Shown: positions 8,513 to 18,149, counted from the first letter of the stretch. The stretch is 64,000 bases of DNA from Aureibaculum sp. 2308TA14-22 (GCF_040538665.1 NZ_JBEWXT010000001.1:2444501-2508500), one strand, 5' to 3'. The notes: generated by a model not told the origin, from the letters alone. Numbers and translations: made by a program.

Positions 8513-8614
8513 GGTGGCTAATTTATAAAAATTAAACTAGAAATTCTCAGTTCAAAACTCGAAACATCAAACTAAAAAAACCTTATATTCGTATTCTATA
8601 ATTAAAACTAACTT

Positions 8615-10084
8615 ATGCAACCTTTTCATATTCTCCTTTTAATTGCTGGCTACTTTGGTGTTTTAATTTTGATTTCTTTTCTTACAGGAAAGTCAGCTAC
8701 CAATGAAACCTTTTTTAAAGCGAATAATAAATCGCCTTGGTACGTAGTGGCTTTTGGTATGATAGGAGCTTCACTGTCTGGCGTTACTTTTATTTCTGTA
8801 CCAGGCATGATTGGCGGGCAACAGTTTGCATATATGCAGGGTGTTTTTGGTTTTTTAGTAGGCTATTTGCTTATTGCATTTATTTTACTTCCGCTATATT
8901 ACAAAATGAACGTCACCTCTATTTATCAATATTTAGAACAACGTTTTGGTAAGGTAAGTTATAAAACAGGAGCATTTTTCTTTTTACTTTCTAGAGTTAC
9001 GGGTGCATCTTTTCGATTATTTTTGGTCGCCCTAGCCATGCAATATATCGTATTTGAACAAATGGGCGTTCCATTTTGGCTGACAGTAGTCATTTCAATT
9101 GTGCTGATTTGGGTGTACACATTTAAAGGCGGTATTAAAACCATTGTGTGGACGGACACTCTGCAAACCTTAACGATGCTTTCTGCGGTTGGTTTGGCAA
9201 TCTACCTCATTAACGATAAAATGGATTGGACCTATTTAGAGTTTTTACAAACCGATGCCTTTGCCGAAAAAGGAAGAATTTTCTTTTTTGACGACCCAAA
9301 TAGTACTACTTACTTTTGGAAATATTTTATAGGCGGTATATTTATAACCATTGCCATGACAGGTTTAGACCAAGATATGATGCAGAAAAACCTCACCTGC
9401 AAAAACAATGGCGACGCTCAAAAGAACATGATTTCGATGTCCATATTACTGGTTATTGTTAATTTTTTCTTTTTATCGTTAGGTGCATTACTTTTCATTT
9501 ATGCGGAAAATTTAGGTATCAGTATTCCCGAAGTAGATGGCAGAACCAGAACCGATTTGCTATTCCCAGAAATTGCCATGAATCAAGATTTAGGCACACC
9601 CCTAGCCGTTGTATTTATTATCGGATTGATTGCCGCTGCCTATTCAAGTGCAGATAGTGCTCTAACTTCATTGACCACATCAATATCCGTGGATTTTTTA
9701 GGTATTGAAAAGCGGCAAAAAGAGGAACAAATACCATTACGCAAAAAAGTACACGTTGGTGTATCACTTTTGTTGATTATTGTAGTAATCATTTTCAATT
9801 ATCTTCCTGGTAATGTGGTAAGTAACCTTTTTAAATTCGCAACTTTTACCTATGGACCTTTGTTGGGCTTATTCGTTTTCGGTATCTTTACAAAACATCA
9901 AATTAAGGACAAGTATGCTTGGATAGTAGCAATATTAGCTATAACCATTAGTTTCGGACTGACCTACTTACCTGAAAGTGTTATTGGAAAATATCAATTT
10001 CATTGGGAAATTTTACCGCTTAACGGATTAATTACTTTTATAGGATTGTGGCTTATCCGAAAGAAAGAAATAGTAACTTCGTGA
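8615..10084 (+). CDS. sodium:solute symporter (SSS family)
   Basis: 489 residues with about 13 hydrophobic helices. The N-terminus shows the SSS pattern: FLTGKSATNETFFKANNKSPW followed by VVAFGMIGASLSGVTFISVP. The IAAAYSSADSALTSLTTSIS segment contains the serine-rich motif that contributes to the sodium site. The substrate cannot be told; members carry sugars, amino acids, vitamins or organic acids. Only 1 base separates it from pdxH, so the two are co-transcribed, which hints at but does not prove a link to vitamin B6 or another nutrient. Confidence 0.9.
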   Translation: MQPFHILLLIAGYFGVLILISFLTGKSATNETFFKANNKSPWYVVAFGMIGASLSGVTFISVPGMIGGQQFAYMQGVFGFLVGYLLIAFILLPLYYKMNVTSIYQYLEQRFGKVSYKTGAFFFLLSRVTGASFRLFLVALAMQYIVFEQMGVPFWLTVVISIVLIWVYTFKGGIKTIVWTDTLQTLTMLSAVGLAIYLINDKMDWTYLEFLQTDAFAEKGRIFFFDDPNSTTYFWKYFIGGIFITIAMTGLDQDMMQKNLTCKNNGDAQKNMISMSILLVIVNFFFLSLGALLFIYAENLGISIPEVDGRTRTDLLFPEIAMNQDLGTPLAVVFIIGLIAAAYSSADSALTSLTTSISVDFLGIEKRQKEEQIPLRKKVHVGVSLLLIIVVIIFNYLPGNVVSNLFKFATFTYGPLLGLFVFGIFTKHQIKDKYAWIVAILAITISFGLTYLPESVIGKYQFHWEILPLNGLITFIGLWLIRKKEIVTS

Positions 10085-10085
10085 T

Positions 10086-10733
10086 ATGGAAAAAGATCTA
10101 AGTAATTACAGAGAAACATATAAAAAGGACGATTTACTTAAAAAAAATACTCCAGAAAACCCTATTGAATTATTTAGAGATTGGTTTTTGGTTGCCGATA
10201 ACGATGATAGCGTACATGAAGCCAACGCCATGAATATTGCCACTATCGGTTTGGATGGTTTTCCTAAGAACAGAGTGGTATTGCTTAAAAAGTTTACTTG
10301 GGAAGGTTTTATTTTTTATACCAATTATAATTCTGAAAAAGGAAAAGCAATTTTAAATAATCCTAACATTTGTTTGTCTTTTTTTTGGCCTGGGCTTGAA
10401 CGACAGATTATTATAAAGGGCAAAGCAGAGAAACTGGCTAAAAACCTATCCGACGGTTATTTTGAATCGCGACCAGATGGAAGCAAATTAGGTGCTTGGG
10501 CATCCGACCAAAGTGAAGTTGTAGCATCTCGAGAGGAACTGGACAAAGCATTAAAGACTTACGAAACCAAGTTCGAAGGCAAGCAAATTCCACGTCCTGA
10601 GCATTGGGGAGGTTTTTTGGTAAAGCCTGTAAGCATCGAATTTTGGCAAGGTCGCCCTAACCGTATGCATGATAGAATCAGATATACATTAGATAATGAA
10701 TTTAATTGGAAAAAAGAACGATTAGCACCATAA
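10086..10733 (+). CDS. pdxH: pyridoxine/pyridoxamine 5'-phosphate oxidase
   Basis: FMN enzyme that makes pyridoxal 5'-phosphate from PNP or PMP. 215 residues. Visible signatures are NAMNIATIGLDGFPKNRVVL, FYTNYNSEKGKAI (phosphate/FMN site), FFWPGLERQI and the C-terminal PROSITE-type motif WQGRPNRMHDRI. The ATG lies 1 base after the stop of the symporter gene. Several enzymes in this window use PLP, but that is not a functional link in itself. Confidence 0.96.
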   Translation: MEKDLSNYRETYKKDDLLKKNTPENPIELFRDWFLVADNDDSVHEANAMNIATIGLDGFPKNRVVLLKKFTWEGFIFYTNYNSEKGKAILNNPNICLSFFWPGLERQIIIKGKAEKLAKNLSDGYFESRPDGSKLGAWASDQSEVVASREELDKALKTYETKFEGKQIPRPEHWGGFLVKPVSIEFWQGRPNRMHDRIRYTLDNEFNWKKERLAP

Positions 10734-10825
10734 TTTACTTTTTTAATTTACGTTTTAATTGTACCTTAGCCATAAGGTAAATTAGTGTATCAATTATAAA
10801 CATCACACCATAGTTAGGTCTTAAA

Positions 10826-11314
10826 ATGAAAACACTCTATATTGTTCGTCACGCAAAATCTTCTTGGGAATATCCATCTACAAAAGATATAGACAGACCT
10901 CTTAAAGAAAGAGGCATAAATGATGCCTATTTAATTTCCAAAGTGTTACAAAAGAAGGTAAAATGTCCTGACGTTTTTTTATCGAGTTGTGCAAATAGAG
11001 CTTTGCATACAGGAATGATATTCAGCTATACCTTTAACTATCCATTGGCAAACTTACAAATCAGTAAAGCCTTATATAGTTTTAGTGATGGTTACCTTAT
11101 CAAAACCGTAATGGCTTTGGACGACGGATTTAAATCTGCCATTGTTTTTAGCCATGACCATGGTATTAATACCTTTGTAAATAAATTTGGTAGCGAACCA
11201 ATCAGTCATGTTCCTACTTGTGGTGTAATAGGTATTAAATTTGACACTAAACATTGGAAAAACATTAAAAAAGGAAAAACATTTTTAATAGAGTTTCCAA
11301 AATTTCATAAATAA
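10826..11314 (+). CDS. SixA-like histidine phosphatase
   Basis: 162 residues. The RHG-type catalytic motif appears as RHAKSSW (residues 8-14) with the SixA-style IDRPLKERG. The second catalytic histidine is in FSHDHGINTF. Family members remove phosphate from phosphohistidine proteins or small phosphoesters. SixA acts on the histidine phosphotransfer domain of ArcB in E. coli. The Bacteroidota target is unknown. The gene is followed after 16 bases by a Ppx/GppA gene, a common pairing that points to phosphate or polyphosphate metabolism. Confidence 0.9.
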   Translation: MKTLYIVRHAKSSWEYPSTKDIDRPLKERGINDAYLISKVLQKKVKCPDVFLSSCANRALHTGMIFSYTFNYPLANLQISKALYSFSDGYLIKTVMALDDGFKSAIVFSHDHGINTFVNKFGSEPISHVPTCGVIGIKFDTKHWKNIKKGKTFLIEFPKFHK

Positions 11315-11330
11315 TAAAAATGCTTTTAGT

Positions 11331-12212
11331 TTGAAAATAAAAAAATATGCCGCTATCGATATTGGTTCAAATGCGGTTAGGTTATTGGTTGCCAATGTAA
11401 TTGAAAAAGAAAATTCAACTGCACAATATAGAAAATCGTCTCTTGTGCGAGTACCGGTTAGACTGGGAGCCGATTCATTTACGGTCGGTACAATTTCCAA
11501 AAACAGTATCAATCGTATGATAAATACCATGAAAGCCTTTAAACTACTTATGGATGTTCATGGTGTCGAAAAATACAAAGCATGTGCAACTTCAGCCATG
11601 CGAGAGGCAGAAAACGGACAAGAAGTAGTTGAAAAAATACACAAGGAAACGGGCGTAAATATTGACATTATTAATGGTAAAACGGAAGCTGCCATAATTT
11701 CAGCGACAGATTTAAACGAACTGATTTTAGGTAAAAAGTCCTATTTATATGTTGACGTGGGAGGTGGTAGTACTGAAATTACATTATTTAGTAAAGGTAA
11801 AGTTATAGCTTCTAAGTCCTTTAAATTGGGTACGGTTAGACAAATTGATAAAGAAATCAATAAGAAAATTAAAATGTGGGTTGAAGAGCATAGTGCTGGT
11901 ATATCAAAAATAGCTTTGATTGGTTCTGGTGGTAATATTAATAAAATATTTAAGATGTCAGGTAGACCTGAAGGTAAACCCCTTTCGTATATATACATGA
12001 AGGCTCATTATAAGTTTTTAAAACAAATGACCTATGAGCAAAGAATAACGGAGTTGGGTTTAAACCCTGACCGTGCTGATGTAATTATCCCTGCGAGTAA
12101 AATTTATTTGAATGCCATGAAATGGAGTGGAGCTTCAACTATTTTTGTTCCTAAAATAGGATTAGCAGATGGCATTATTAAGGCATTGCACTTAGGGAAA
12201 CTAGAAGAATAA
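11331..12212 (+). CDS. Ppx/GppA-family exopolyphosphatase/pppGpp phosphohydrolase
   Basis: 293 residues, the short single-domain-pair form with the ASKHA fold. AAIDIGSNAVRLLVANV is phosphate loop 1. YVDVGGGSTEITLF is the second loop, and LIGSGGNINKIF the third. The enzyme removes terminal phosphate from polyphosphate or pppGpp. It lacks the C-terminal HD-type domain of long Ppx proteins. The start is a TTG at 11331, because the nearby ATG at 11320 runs into a stop after a few codons. Likely co-transcribed with the SixA-like gene. Confidence 0.92.
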   Translation: MKIKKYAAIDIGSNAVRLLVANVIEKENSTAQYRKSSLVRVPVRLGADSFTVGTISKNSINRMINTMKAFKLLMDVHGVEKYKACATSAMREAENGQEVVEKIHKETGVNIDIINGKTEAAIISATDLNELILGKKSYLYVDVGGGSTEITLFSKGKVIASKSFKLGTVRQIDKEINKKIKMWVEEHSAGISKIALIGSGGNINKIFKMSGRPEGKPLSYIYMKAHYKFLKQMTYEQRITELGLNPDRADVIIPASKIYLNAMKWSGASTIFVPKIGLADGIIKALHLGKLEE

Positions 12213-12218
12213 TCTTAT

Positions 12219-13016
12219 TTAATTCAATGCATACTTCCACAAAATCCGCAATCCTACAATTGCAATCAACACCGCAGTCATTCTTTTAATTATAAAAGGC
12301 GAAAGTTTTGAAATACTTAATCTTGATCCTATTTGCCCACCAATAAAAACCGTTATCATCAATATTAAAGCTAAATTTGCATCAAAAGTAAAATCAGTAA
12401 TATTATAGTATGTTAGATATTGCCCTAATAATCCTGCAATAGAATTTACCAATATAAAAAAGCTAGAAGTAGCTGCTATTTTTTTTGGCGTATCCCAATG
12501 GGTTAAGTGTAATAATGGAGACAAAAACACGCCTCCTCCAATTCCAACCATTCCTGAAATAAACCCAATAAAACCTCCTAAAAAACTATTTTTTGATATA
12601 GAATTTTGCTTAATATTAGCCGAACTGTCTACCAAATATTTAGAAATCCACATTAAAACCGCTGCTACAACTAAGATAACTCCTAGTAAAATAAAGAAAA
12701 AAGTTTGGCTGATTTTCAAATATCCACCCAGAAAAGCCAGTGGAACACTCATCAACGTTAACGGAATAATCTTTCGCCACTGAAAATAACCCTTTCTTAT
12801 ATAGATAAATGTACCACCACTCACTACAACTATATTGCATAATAAGGCAATAGCTCTAAATTGGATAAAGCTCAATCCCGTTAAAGCTAAAATTGCCAAG
12901 TAACTTGAGCCACCTCCAAAGCCTACAGAAGCATAAAGCATTGCAACTATAAAAAACAGCACTATTATTTCCCAGTATTGAAAAAAAACTGTCGAAAGTT
13001 CAGAAAATTCAACCAT
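12219..13016 (-). CDS. TSUP/TauE-SafE family membrane permease
   Basis: 265 residues and about eight hydrophobic helices in two related halves. MLYASVGFGGGSSYLAILAL in the first half and GGFIGFISGMVGIGGGVFL in the second are the duplicated glycine-rich TSUP motifs. The family exports or imports sulfur-containing anions (sulfite, sulfoacetate, taurine) or other organic anions. The ATG at 13016 is preferred over the GTG at 13034. It faces the Ppx gene convergently with only 6 bases between stops. Confidence 0.88.
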   Translation of the reverse strand: MVEFSELSTVFFQYWEIIVLFFIVAMLYASVGFGGGSSYLAILALTGLSFIQFRAIALLCNIVVVSGGTFIYIRKGYFQWRKIIPLTLMSVPLAFLGGYLKISQTFFFILLGVILVVAAVLMWISKYLVDSSANIKQNSISKNSFLGGFIGFISGMVGIGGGVFLSPLLHLTHWDTPKKIAATSSFFILVNSIAGLLGQYLTYYNITDFTFDANLALILMITVFIGGQIGSRLSISKLSPFIIKRMTAVLIAIVGLRILWKYALN

Positions 13017-13078
13017 ACGTCTAATTAATGCCACAAATTAAAGATTATATATTTATATTGCTACATATTTCACAAATT

Positions 13079-13333
13079 ATGGCCATAGAAAAACACAATA
13101 AATATTGGAAAGAGAACTTAAAATACCTTGCTATTCTTCTGTCTATATGGTTTTTAGTATCCTATGTTTTTGGAATTTTACTAGTTGACCAGTTAAACAC
13201 CATTAGATTAGGTGGATTTAAACTTGGGTTCTGGTTTGCACAACAAGGATCAATTTATGTTTTTGTTGTCCTCATTTTTGTCTATGTACGATTAATGAAC
13301 AAATTGGATAAAAAATATGGCTATAACGAGTAA
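13079..13333 (+). CDS. DUF4212 small symporter subunit
   Basis: 84 residues starting MAIEKHNKYWKENLKYLAI, with two transmembrane helices (about 15-37 and 49-70) and the family motif LGFWFAQQGSIYVFVVLIFV. The ATG at 13079 matches the family. An ORF extends upstream to 13028 but would overlap the divergent gene's start. DUF4212 proteins are encoded directly before ActP-like solute:sodium symporters and are thought to be their small subunit. That fits here: the large subunit starts 20 bases downstream. Confidence 0.92.
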   Translation: MAIEKHNKYWKENLKYLAILLSIWFLVSYVFGILLVDQLNTIRLGGFKLGFWFAQQGSIYVFVVLIFVYVRLMNKLDKKYGYNE

Positions 13334-13353
13334 TCTCTAAAATCAACCAACCT

Positions 13354-15099
13354 ATGGACGTACAAACTTGGACCTATATAATTGTCTTTGCAACTTTCGG
13401 GTTGTATATTGCAATTGCCATTTGGGCACGGGCTGGATCTACTAAAGAATTTTATGTGGCCGGAGGTGGCGTATCACCATTAGCCAATGGATTAGCAACT
13501 GCCGCGGATTGGATGTCGGCGGCATCTTTTTTAGGTATGGCTGGACTTATCTCTTTTAAGGGTTATGACGGTTCTGTTTACCTGATGGGTTGGACAGGAG
13601 GTTATGTTTTATTGGCTTTACTTTTAGCTCCATACCTACGAAAATTTGGAAAATTTACGGTTCCAGATTTTATTGGTGATCGTTATTATTCAAACATAGC
13701 AAGAACTGTAGCTGTATTTTGTGCATTGATAGTTTCTTTTACTTATGTAGCTGGCCAAATGCGAGGGGTTGGTTTAGTATTCTCTAGATTTTTAGAAGTA
13801 GACATTAATACAGGTGTTATTATCGGGATGATTATCGTATTGTTTTATGCTGTTTTGGGCGGTATGAAAGGGATTACCTATACCCAAGTGGCTCAATATT
13901 GTGTACTGATTTTTGCTTTTATGGTGCCTGCTATTTTTATTTCCATTCAAATGACTGGCAATCCGATTCCCCAATTTGGTATGGGCGACAAAATAACGGG
14001 CGAAGGTGTATATTTATTAGATAAACTCGACGGTCTTTCTACGGACTTAGGTTTTGCAGCCTATACTGACGGTTCAAAATCAATGATTGATGTCTTTTTT
14101 ATAACCGCCGCATTGATGGTGGGTACTGCAGGATTACCGCACGTAATCGTTCGGTTTTTTACGGTACCTAAGGTAAAGGATGCCCGTAAATCTGCTGGGT
14201 ATGCACTATTATTTATCGCAATTTTATACACTACCGCACCTGCTGTTTCTGTTTTTGCAAGAACCAATTTAATTGATACAGTAAGTGAAAAAGAATATGC
14301 TGAAATGCCCGCGTGGTTTTCTAAATGGGAAAAAACAGGACTAATTAACTGGGTTGATAAAAATAATGACGGTAAAATTCAATACTTAAATGGAGATGCT
14401 TATTTGAAAAATGATAAAGGGAAACCAGATTTTACCAAACCCAATCTAAAAACCAAAAATGAATTGAATGTTGACCCAGACATTATGGTATTGGCAAATC
14501 CTGAAATTGCAAAACTACCTAATTGGGTAATTGCTCTGGTTGCTGCTGGTGGCTTAGCAGCTGCACTTTCAACCGCTGCAGGATTGTTATTGGTAATTTC
14601 CACATCGGTTTCTCGCGATTTGATTAAAAAACAAATAAAACCGGATATTTCCGAAAAAGGAGAACTCATTGCTGCTCGGCTTTCGGCTGTGGTAGCTGTT
14701 GTTATTGCAGGTTATTTTGGCATTAATCCGCCTGATTTTGTCGCCGCAACCGTTGCTTTGGCCTTTGGTTTGGCAGCAGCCTCTTTTTTTCCTGCTATTA
14801 TCCTTGGTATTTTTAATAAGCGTATGAACAAAGAAGGAGCCATTGCAGGCATGGTAGTAGGTATTTTATCAATGCTATTCTACATGTTAAAGTTTAAATT
14901 TCAATGGTTCGGTGGCGGAGCAGAAGCCGATTGGTGGTTTGGTATTTCACCCGAAGGATTCGGTACAGTAGCTATGCTGATTAATTTTACAGTATCAATT
15001 ATAATTTCTAAATTTACTCCTCCACCTCCGACAGAAGTTCAAGAAATTGTAGAAAATATTAGAATTCCATCAGGTGCAGGAGAAGCTTCAGATCATTAA
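13354..15099 (+). CDS. ActP/VC_2705-type acetate (monocarboxylate) sodium symporter
   Basis: 581 residues with about 13 membrane helices. The N-terminal region FYVAGGGVSPLANGLATAAD and MSAASFLGMAGLISF are characteristic of cation/acetate symporters. AAALSTAAGLLLVISTSVSR is the serine-rich sodium-site helix. A hydrophilic loop near residues 310-385 carries an EF-hand-like segment (D-K-N-N-D-G-K-I from residue 335). It sits between the DUF4212 subunit and acs, so it most likely imports acetate (or propionate/lactate) for activation to acyl-CoA. Confidence 0.92.
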   Translation: MDVQTWTYIIVFATFGLYIAIAIWARAGSTKEFYVAGGGVSPLANGLATAADWMSAASFLGMAGLISFKGYDGSVYLMGWTGGYVLLALLLAPYLRKFGKFTVPDFIGDRYYSNIARTVAVFCALIVSFTYVAGQMRGVGLVFSRFLEVDINTGVIIGMIIVLFYAVLGGMKGITYTQVAQYCVLIFAFMVPAIFISIQMTGNPIPQFGMGDKITGEGVYLLDKLDGLSTDLGFAAYTDGSKSMIDVFFITAALMVGTAGLPHVIVRFFTVPKVKDARKSAGYALLFIAILYTTAPAVSVFARTNLIDTVSEKEYAEMPAWFSKWEKTGLINWVDKNNDGKIQYLNGDAYLKNDKGKPDFTKPNLKTKNELNVDPDIMVLANPEIAKLPNWVIALVAAGGLAAALSTAAGLLLVISTSVSRDLIKKQIKPDISEKGELIAARLSAVVAVVIAGYFGINPPDFVAATVALAFGLAAASFFPAIILGIFNKRMNKEGAIAGMVVGILSMLFYMLKFKFQWFGGGAEADWWFGISPEGFGTVAMLINFTVSIIISKFTPPPPTEVQEIVENIRIPSGAGEASDH

Positions 15100-15111
15100 A
15101 AGATTTAATTT

Positions 15112-17019
15112 ATGAGTAATTACAGTATCAAACATTTAGAAGAGTACTACCAAGTTTATAGAAAATCGGTTAGAGACCCCGAAAACTTTTGGGCAGAAAT
15201 TGCCGAAGAACATTTTATGTGGCGTAAAAAATGGGACAATATACTGAGCTGGGATTTTTCTAAACCAGAAATAAAATGGTTTGAAGGTGCTAAGCTTAAT
15301 ATTACAGAAAATTGTATTGACAGACACTTGGCTACCAAGGGAGATAAAACTGCTATTCTCTTTGAGCCTAATAGTCCCAACGAAGAAGCACAGCACATAA
15401 CCTACAAACGTTTGTACGAACGTGTAAATCAAATGGCTAATGTACTTAAAGATCACGGCATCCAAAAAGGCGACCGCGTTTGCATCTATTTACCGATGAT
15501 ACCAGAACTTGCCATTTCCTTATTGGCTTGTGCAAGAATAGGTGCTGTACATTCTGTAGTATTTGCGGGTTTTTCTTCTAATGCTTTATCGACTAGAATT
15601 AACGATAGTGACTGTAAAATGGTACTGACTTCTGATGGTTCTTATAGAGGTCCAAAAACCATCGATTTAAAAGGTATTGTTGACGTGGCTTTAGAAGACT
15701 GCCCCTCCGTTAAAGATGTTTTGGTAGTCAACAGAATTGACTCAGAAATTACGATGAGGGAGGGTCGTGACAAATGGTTACGACCTTTGTTAGATGAAGC
15801 TTCAACAGAATGCCCTGCAGAAATAATGGATGCAGAAGACCCTTTGTTTATTCTTTACACTTCAGGCTCTACTGGAATGCCTAAAGGTATGGTGCATACT
15901 ACAGCTGGCTATATGGTTTATACCGCTTATACTTTTAAAAATGTATTTCAATACAAAGAAAATGATGTGTATTGGTGTACTGCGGATATTGGTTGGATTA
16001 CTGGGCACAGTTATATTGTTTACGGTCCTTTAGCAAATGGGGCTACCACAGTCATGTTTGAAGGGGTACCCAGTTATCCTGATTTTGGGCGATTTTGGGA
16101 AATTGTTGCCAAACATAAAATCAATCAATTTTATACAGCCCCAACAGCCATCAGAGCCTTAGCGAAACAAAATTTAGAGTTTACCGAAAAACATGATTTA
16201 TCTTCATTAAAAGTATTGGGTTCAGTTGGTGAACCTATCAATGAAGAAGCATGGCATTGGTATAATGATATTATTGGTAAAAAGAAAAGCCCTATAGTAG
16301 ATACTTGGTGGCAAACGGAAACCGGAGGTATAATGATTACCCCATTACCTTATGTAACTCCCACAAAACCGACTTATGCCACCTTACCTTTTCCAGGAAT
16401 TCAACCTGCGTTAATGGATGAAAATGGTGAAGAAATTAAAGGCAATCAAGTAGATGGTAGGTTATGTATAAAATTCCCGTGGCCATCTATGGCAAGAACT
16501 ATTTGGGGCAACCATCAACGTTATAAAGAAACTTATTTTACAGCTTTTAAAGACAATTATTTTACAGGTGATGGTGCATTACGAGATGAAGTAGGATATT
16601 ATAGAATTACTGGCCGCGTGGATGATGTTATCATTGTTTCTGGGCATAATTTAGGTACCGCTCCAATAGAAGATGCTGTTAATGAACATCCCGCTGTGGC
16701 TGAATCTGCTATTGTAGGTTTTCCACATGATATTAAGGGAAATGCCCTTTACGGATATGTTATCTTAAAAGAAACTGGTGAAAGTAGAGATCAGGATAAT
16801 GTAAGAAAAGAGATCAATCAAATAATTACAGAACATATTGGCCCAATAGCTAAACTAGATAAAATTCAATTCACGAGTGGTTTACCCAAAACACGTTCGG
16901 GTAAAATTATGCGTAGAATTTTACGAAAAATTGCAAGTAGAGATATGAGTAATTTGGGAGATACCTCTACACTTTTAAATCCTGATGTAGTAAATGAAAT
17001 TAAGGATAATGTGATTTAA
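15112..17019 (+). CDS. acs: acetyl-CoA synthetase
   Basis: Converts acetate, ATP and CoA to acetyl-CoA through acetyl-AMP. 635 residues, full length for AMP-forming Acs. The ATP-binding P-loop is LYTSGSTGMPKGMVHTT, the acetate/CoA pocket includes WWQTETGG, and the C-terminal PKTRSGKIMRRILR holds the catalytic lysine that protein acetylases usually modify. The gene lies 12 bases after the symporter, giving a compact uptake-and-activation operon that feeds the TCA cycle (gltA is 23 kb away in this window). Confidence 0.97.
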   Translation: MSNYSIKHLEEYYQVYRKSVRDPENFWAEIAEEHFMWRKKWDNILSWDFSKPEIKWFEGAKLNITENCIDRHLATKGDKTAILFEPNSPNEEAQHITYKRLYERVNQMANVLKDHGIQKGDRVCIYLPMIPELAISLLACARIGAVHSVVFAGFSSNALSTRINDSDCKMVLTSDGSYRGPKTIDLKGIVDVALEDCPSVKDVLVVNRIDSEITMREGRDKWLRPLLDEASTECPAEIMDAEDPLFILYTSGSTGMPKGMVHTTAGYMVYTAYTFKNVFQYKENDVYWCTADIGWITGHSYIVYGPLANGATTVMFEGVPSYPDFGRFWEIVAKHKINQFYTAPTAIRALAKQNLEFTEKHDLSSLKVLGSVGEPINEEAWHWYNDIIGKKKSPIVDTWWQTETGGIMITPLPYVTPTKPTYATLPFPGIQPALMDENGEEIKGNQVDGRLCIKFPWPSMARTIWGNHQRYKETYFTAFKDNYFTGDGALRDEVGYYRITGRVDDVIIVSGHNLGTAPIEDAVNEHPAVAESAIVGFPHDIKGNALYGYVILKETGESRDQDNVRKEINQIITEHIGPIAKLDKIQFTSGLPKTRSGKIMRRILRKIASRDMSNLGDTSTLLNPDVVNEIKDNVI

Positions 17020-17125
17020 AGACAATCATTAATATTATATTAATTATCTGATTTTCAAACTCTTTGATATTTGGTTTTAGATTTATCATTTGGTTTTCTA
17101 CTTAAAAATTCGTAAATTGCGGGTT

Positions 17126-17497
17126 ATGATAGCAATAGACAAAACAGAAAATCAGGATTTATTAAAAGAATCGGTTACTTATGTTGAGAACTTAGGTTTT
17201 GAAAACATTAAGGCTGATATTGAAGGTTACGAAACTCCAAAATCGTATTCTCAAAAAGGTACAGATTTTTCGGTTACCCCAGATATAGTAGGCGAAAAAG
17301 CAGGTAGAAAACATTATTTTGAGGTGAGTTTAAAATCGGCAGAACCTAATCAGTTAAAATCTAAATGGCGTTTTTTGGAGGTACTAACCCGAATGAAAGA
17401 TAATCGTTTTAAAATTATCACTTACAGAGGTCATTACAAATTCACCGAAGAAATGTTACAGGACATTAATCTTGAGAAAAACCTGATTAAATTATAA
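17126..17497 (+). CDS. conserved hypothetical protein, possible PD-(D/E)XK nuclease fold
   Basis: 123 residues from the ATG at 17126 (the ORF extends to 17090 but those residues look non-native). No family was recognised with certainty. The middle holds TPDIVGEKAGRKHYFEVSLK, that is PD, a short gap, then ExxLK, which resembles the PD-(D/E)XK nuclease core; beta-alpha-beta elements follow (FKIITYRGHYKF). Such small proteins occur in DNA-repair and restriction contexts, but nothing nearby supports a specific role. A function stays open. Confidence 0.6.
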   Translation: MIAIDKTENQDLLKESVTYVENLGFENIKADIEGYETPKSYSQKGTDFSVTPDIVGEKAGRKHYFEVSLKSAEPNQLKSKWRFLEVLTRMKDNRFKIITYRGHYKFTEEMLQDINLEKNLIKL

Positions 17498-17558
17498 AAA
17501 TTTAACACCTAATTGCTATAAATACCCTGGTTTTTCGGAATATTTTTTATTAAACACA

Positions 17559-18014
17559 TCACGATTTTTCGTTCAATTTTCCTTTCAGAAGCTTGTTTTG
17601 TTCCTTCATCAAATCCGTTAGATCTGTTAACAGCTGAATATCCTTTGGAGTAACAACTGTTTTGTCTTTGGTGTCTTGAGCTTTACTACGCAATCTGTTC
17701 ATAAACTTCACTACGATAAAAACCGTAAATCCGATAATCATAAAATCTAAAAACGCTTCAAACAATGCACCATATCCTAGAGCAATTTGTTCTTGAATAA
17801 CTTCGCCCGAGCTATCTGTTACCGCCTCCTTTAACACTAAAATTTTGTCACTAAAGTGAACTCCATTAGTTAGATAATTTAATGGTGGCATCAGCACTTT
17901 TTTTACCAACACATCAATTACTTTATTGAAAGAAGCTCCTATAATAACACCGATGGCCATATCCATCATATTTCCCTTTACAGCAAATTCTTTAAATTCC
18001 TTAAGTAAACCCAT
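17559..18014 (-). CDS. mscL: large-conductance mechanosensitive channel
   Basis: 151 residues. The N-terminal helix and first membrane helix (MGLLKEFKEFAVKGNMMDMA, then IGVIIGASFNKVIDVLV) are the MscL signature, followed by a periplasmic loop, the second helix (FLDFMIIGFTVFIVVKFMN) and a charged C-terminal helix. It forms a homopentamer in the inner membrane that opens on hypo-osmotic shock. Single gene, convergent with the hypothetical gene to its left. Confidence 0.97.
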   Translation of the reverse strand: MGLLKEFKEFAVKGNMMDMAIGVIIGASFNKVIDVLVKKVLMPPLNYLTNGVHFSDKILVLKEAVTDSSGEVIQEQIALGYGALFEAFLDFMIIGFTVFIVVKFMNRLRSKAQDTKDKTVVTPKDIQLLTDLTDLMKEQNKLLKGKLNEKS

Positions 18015-18111
18015 AATCTATCTTTTTTTGTAAGATGTAAAAATATTCTAATTAAAATAGATATAAAAACTCAATAACCAATAGTTATTCAAGATGTAGT
18101 AATAATTTCTA

Positions 18112-18119
18112 TATCTTTG
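18112..18119 (+). promoter_or_regulatory. -7 box of the DUF3124 gene
   Basis: TATCTTTG matches TAnnTTTG and lies 30 bases before the ATG at 18150. An inverted repeat, AATAAC (18073-18078) and GTTATT (18084-18089), lies just upstream at roughly -40 and might be a regulator site. Confidence 0.5.
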
Positions 18120-18149
18120 TGTATATACTCCATATAACAAACTTCAATA

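Noticed and set aside
13028-13081. Longer start for the DUF4212 gene at 13028
   Set aside because: The extra residues are not found in the family and would overlap the divergent TSUP gene's start; ATG 13079 fits.
15136-15465. Antisense ORFs of 60-110 codons inside acs, fusA, the TraB-like gene and others
   Set aside because: They lie opposite strongly conserved coding sequences, have no promoter box or family motif, and arise from codon bias in the gene on the other strand.
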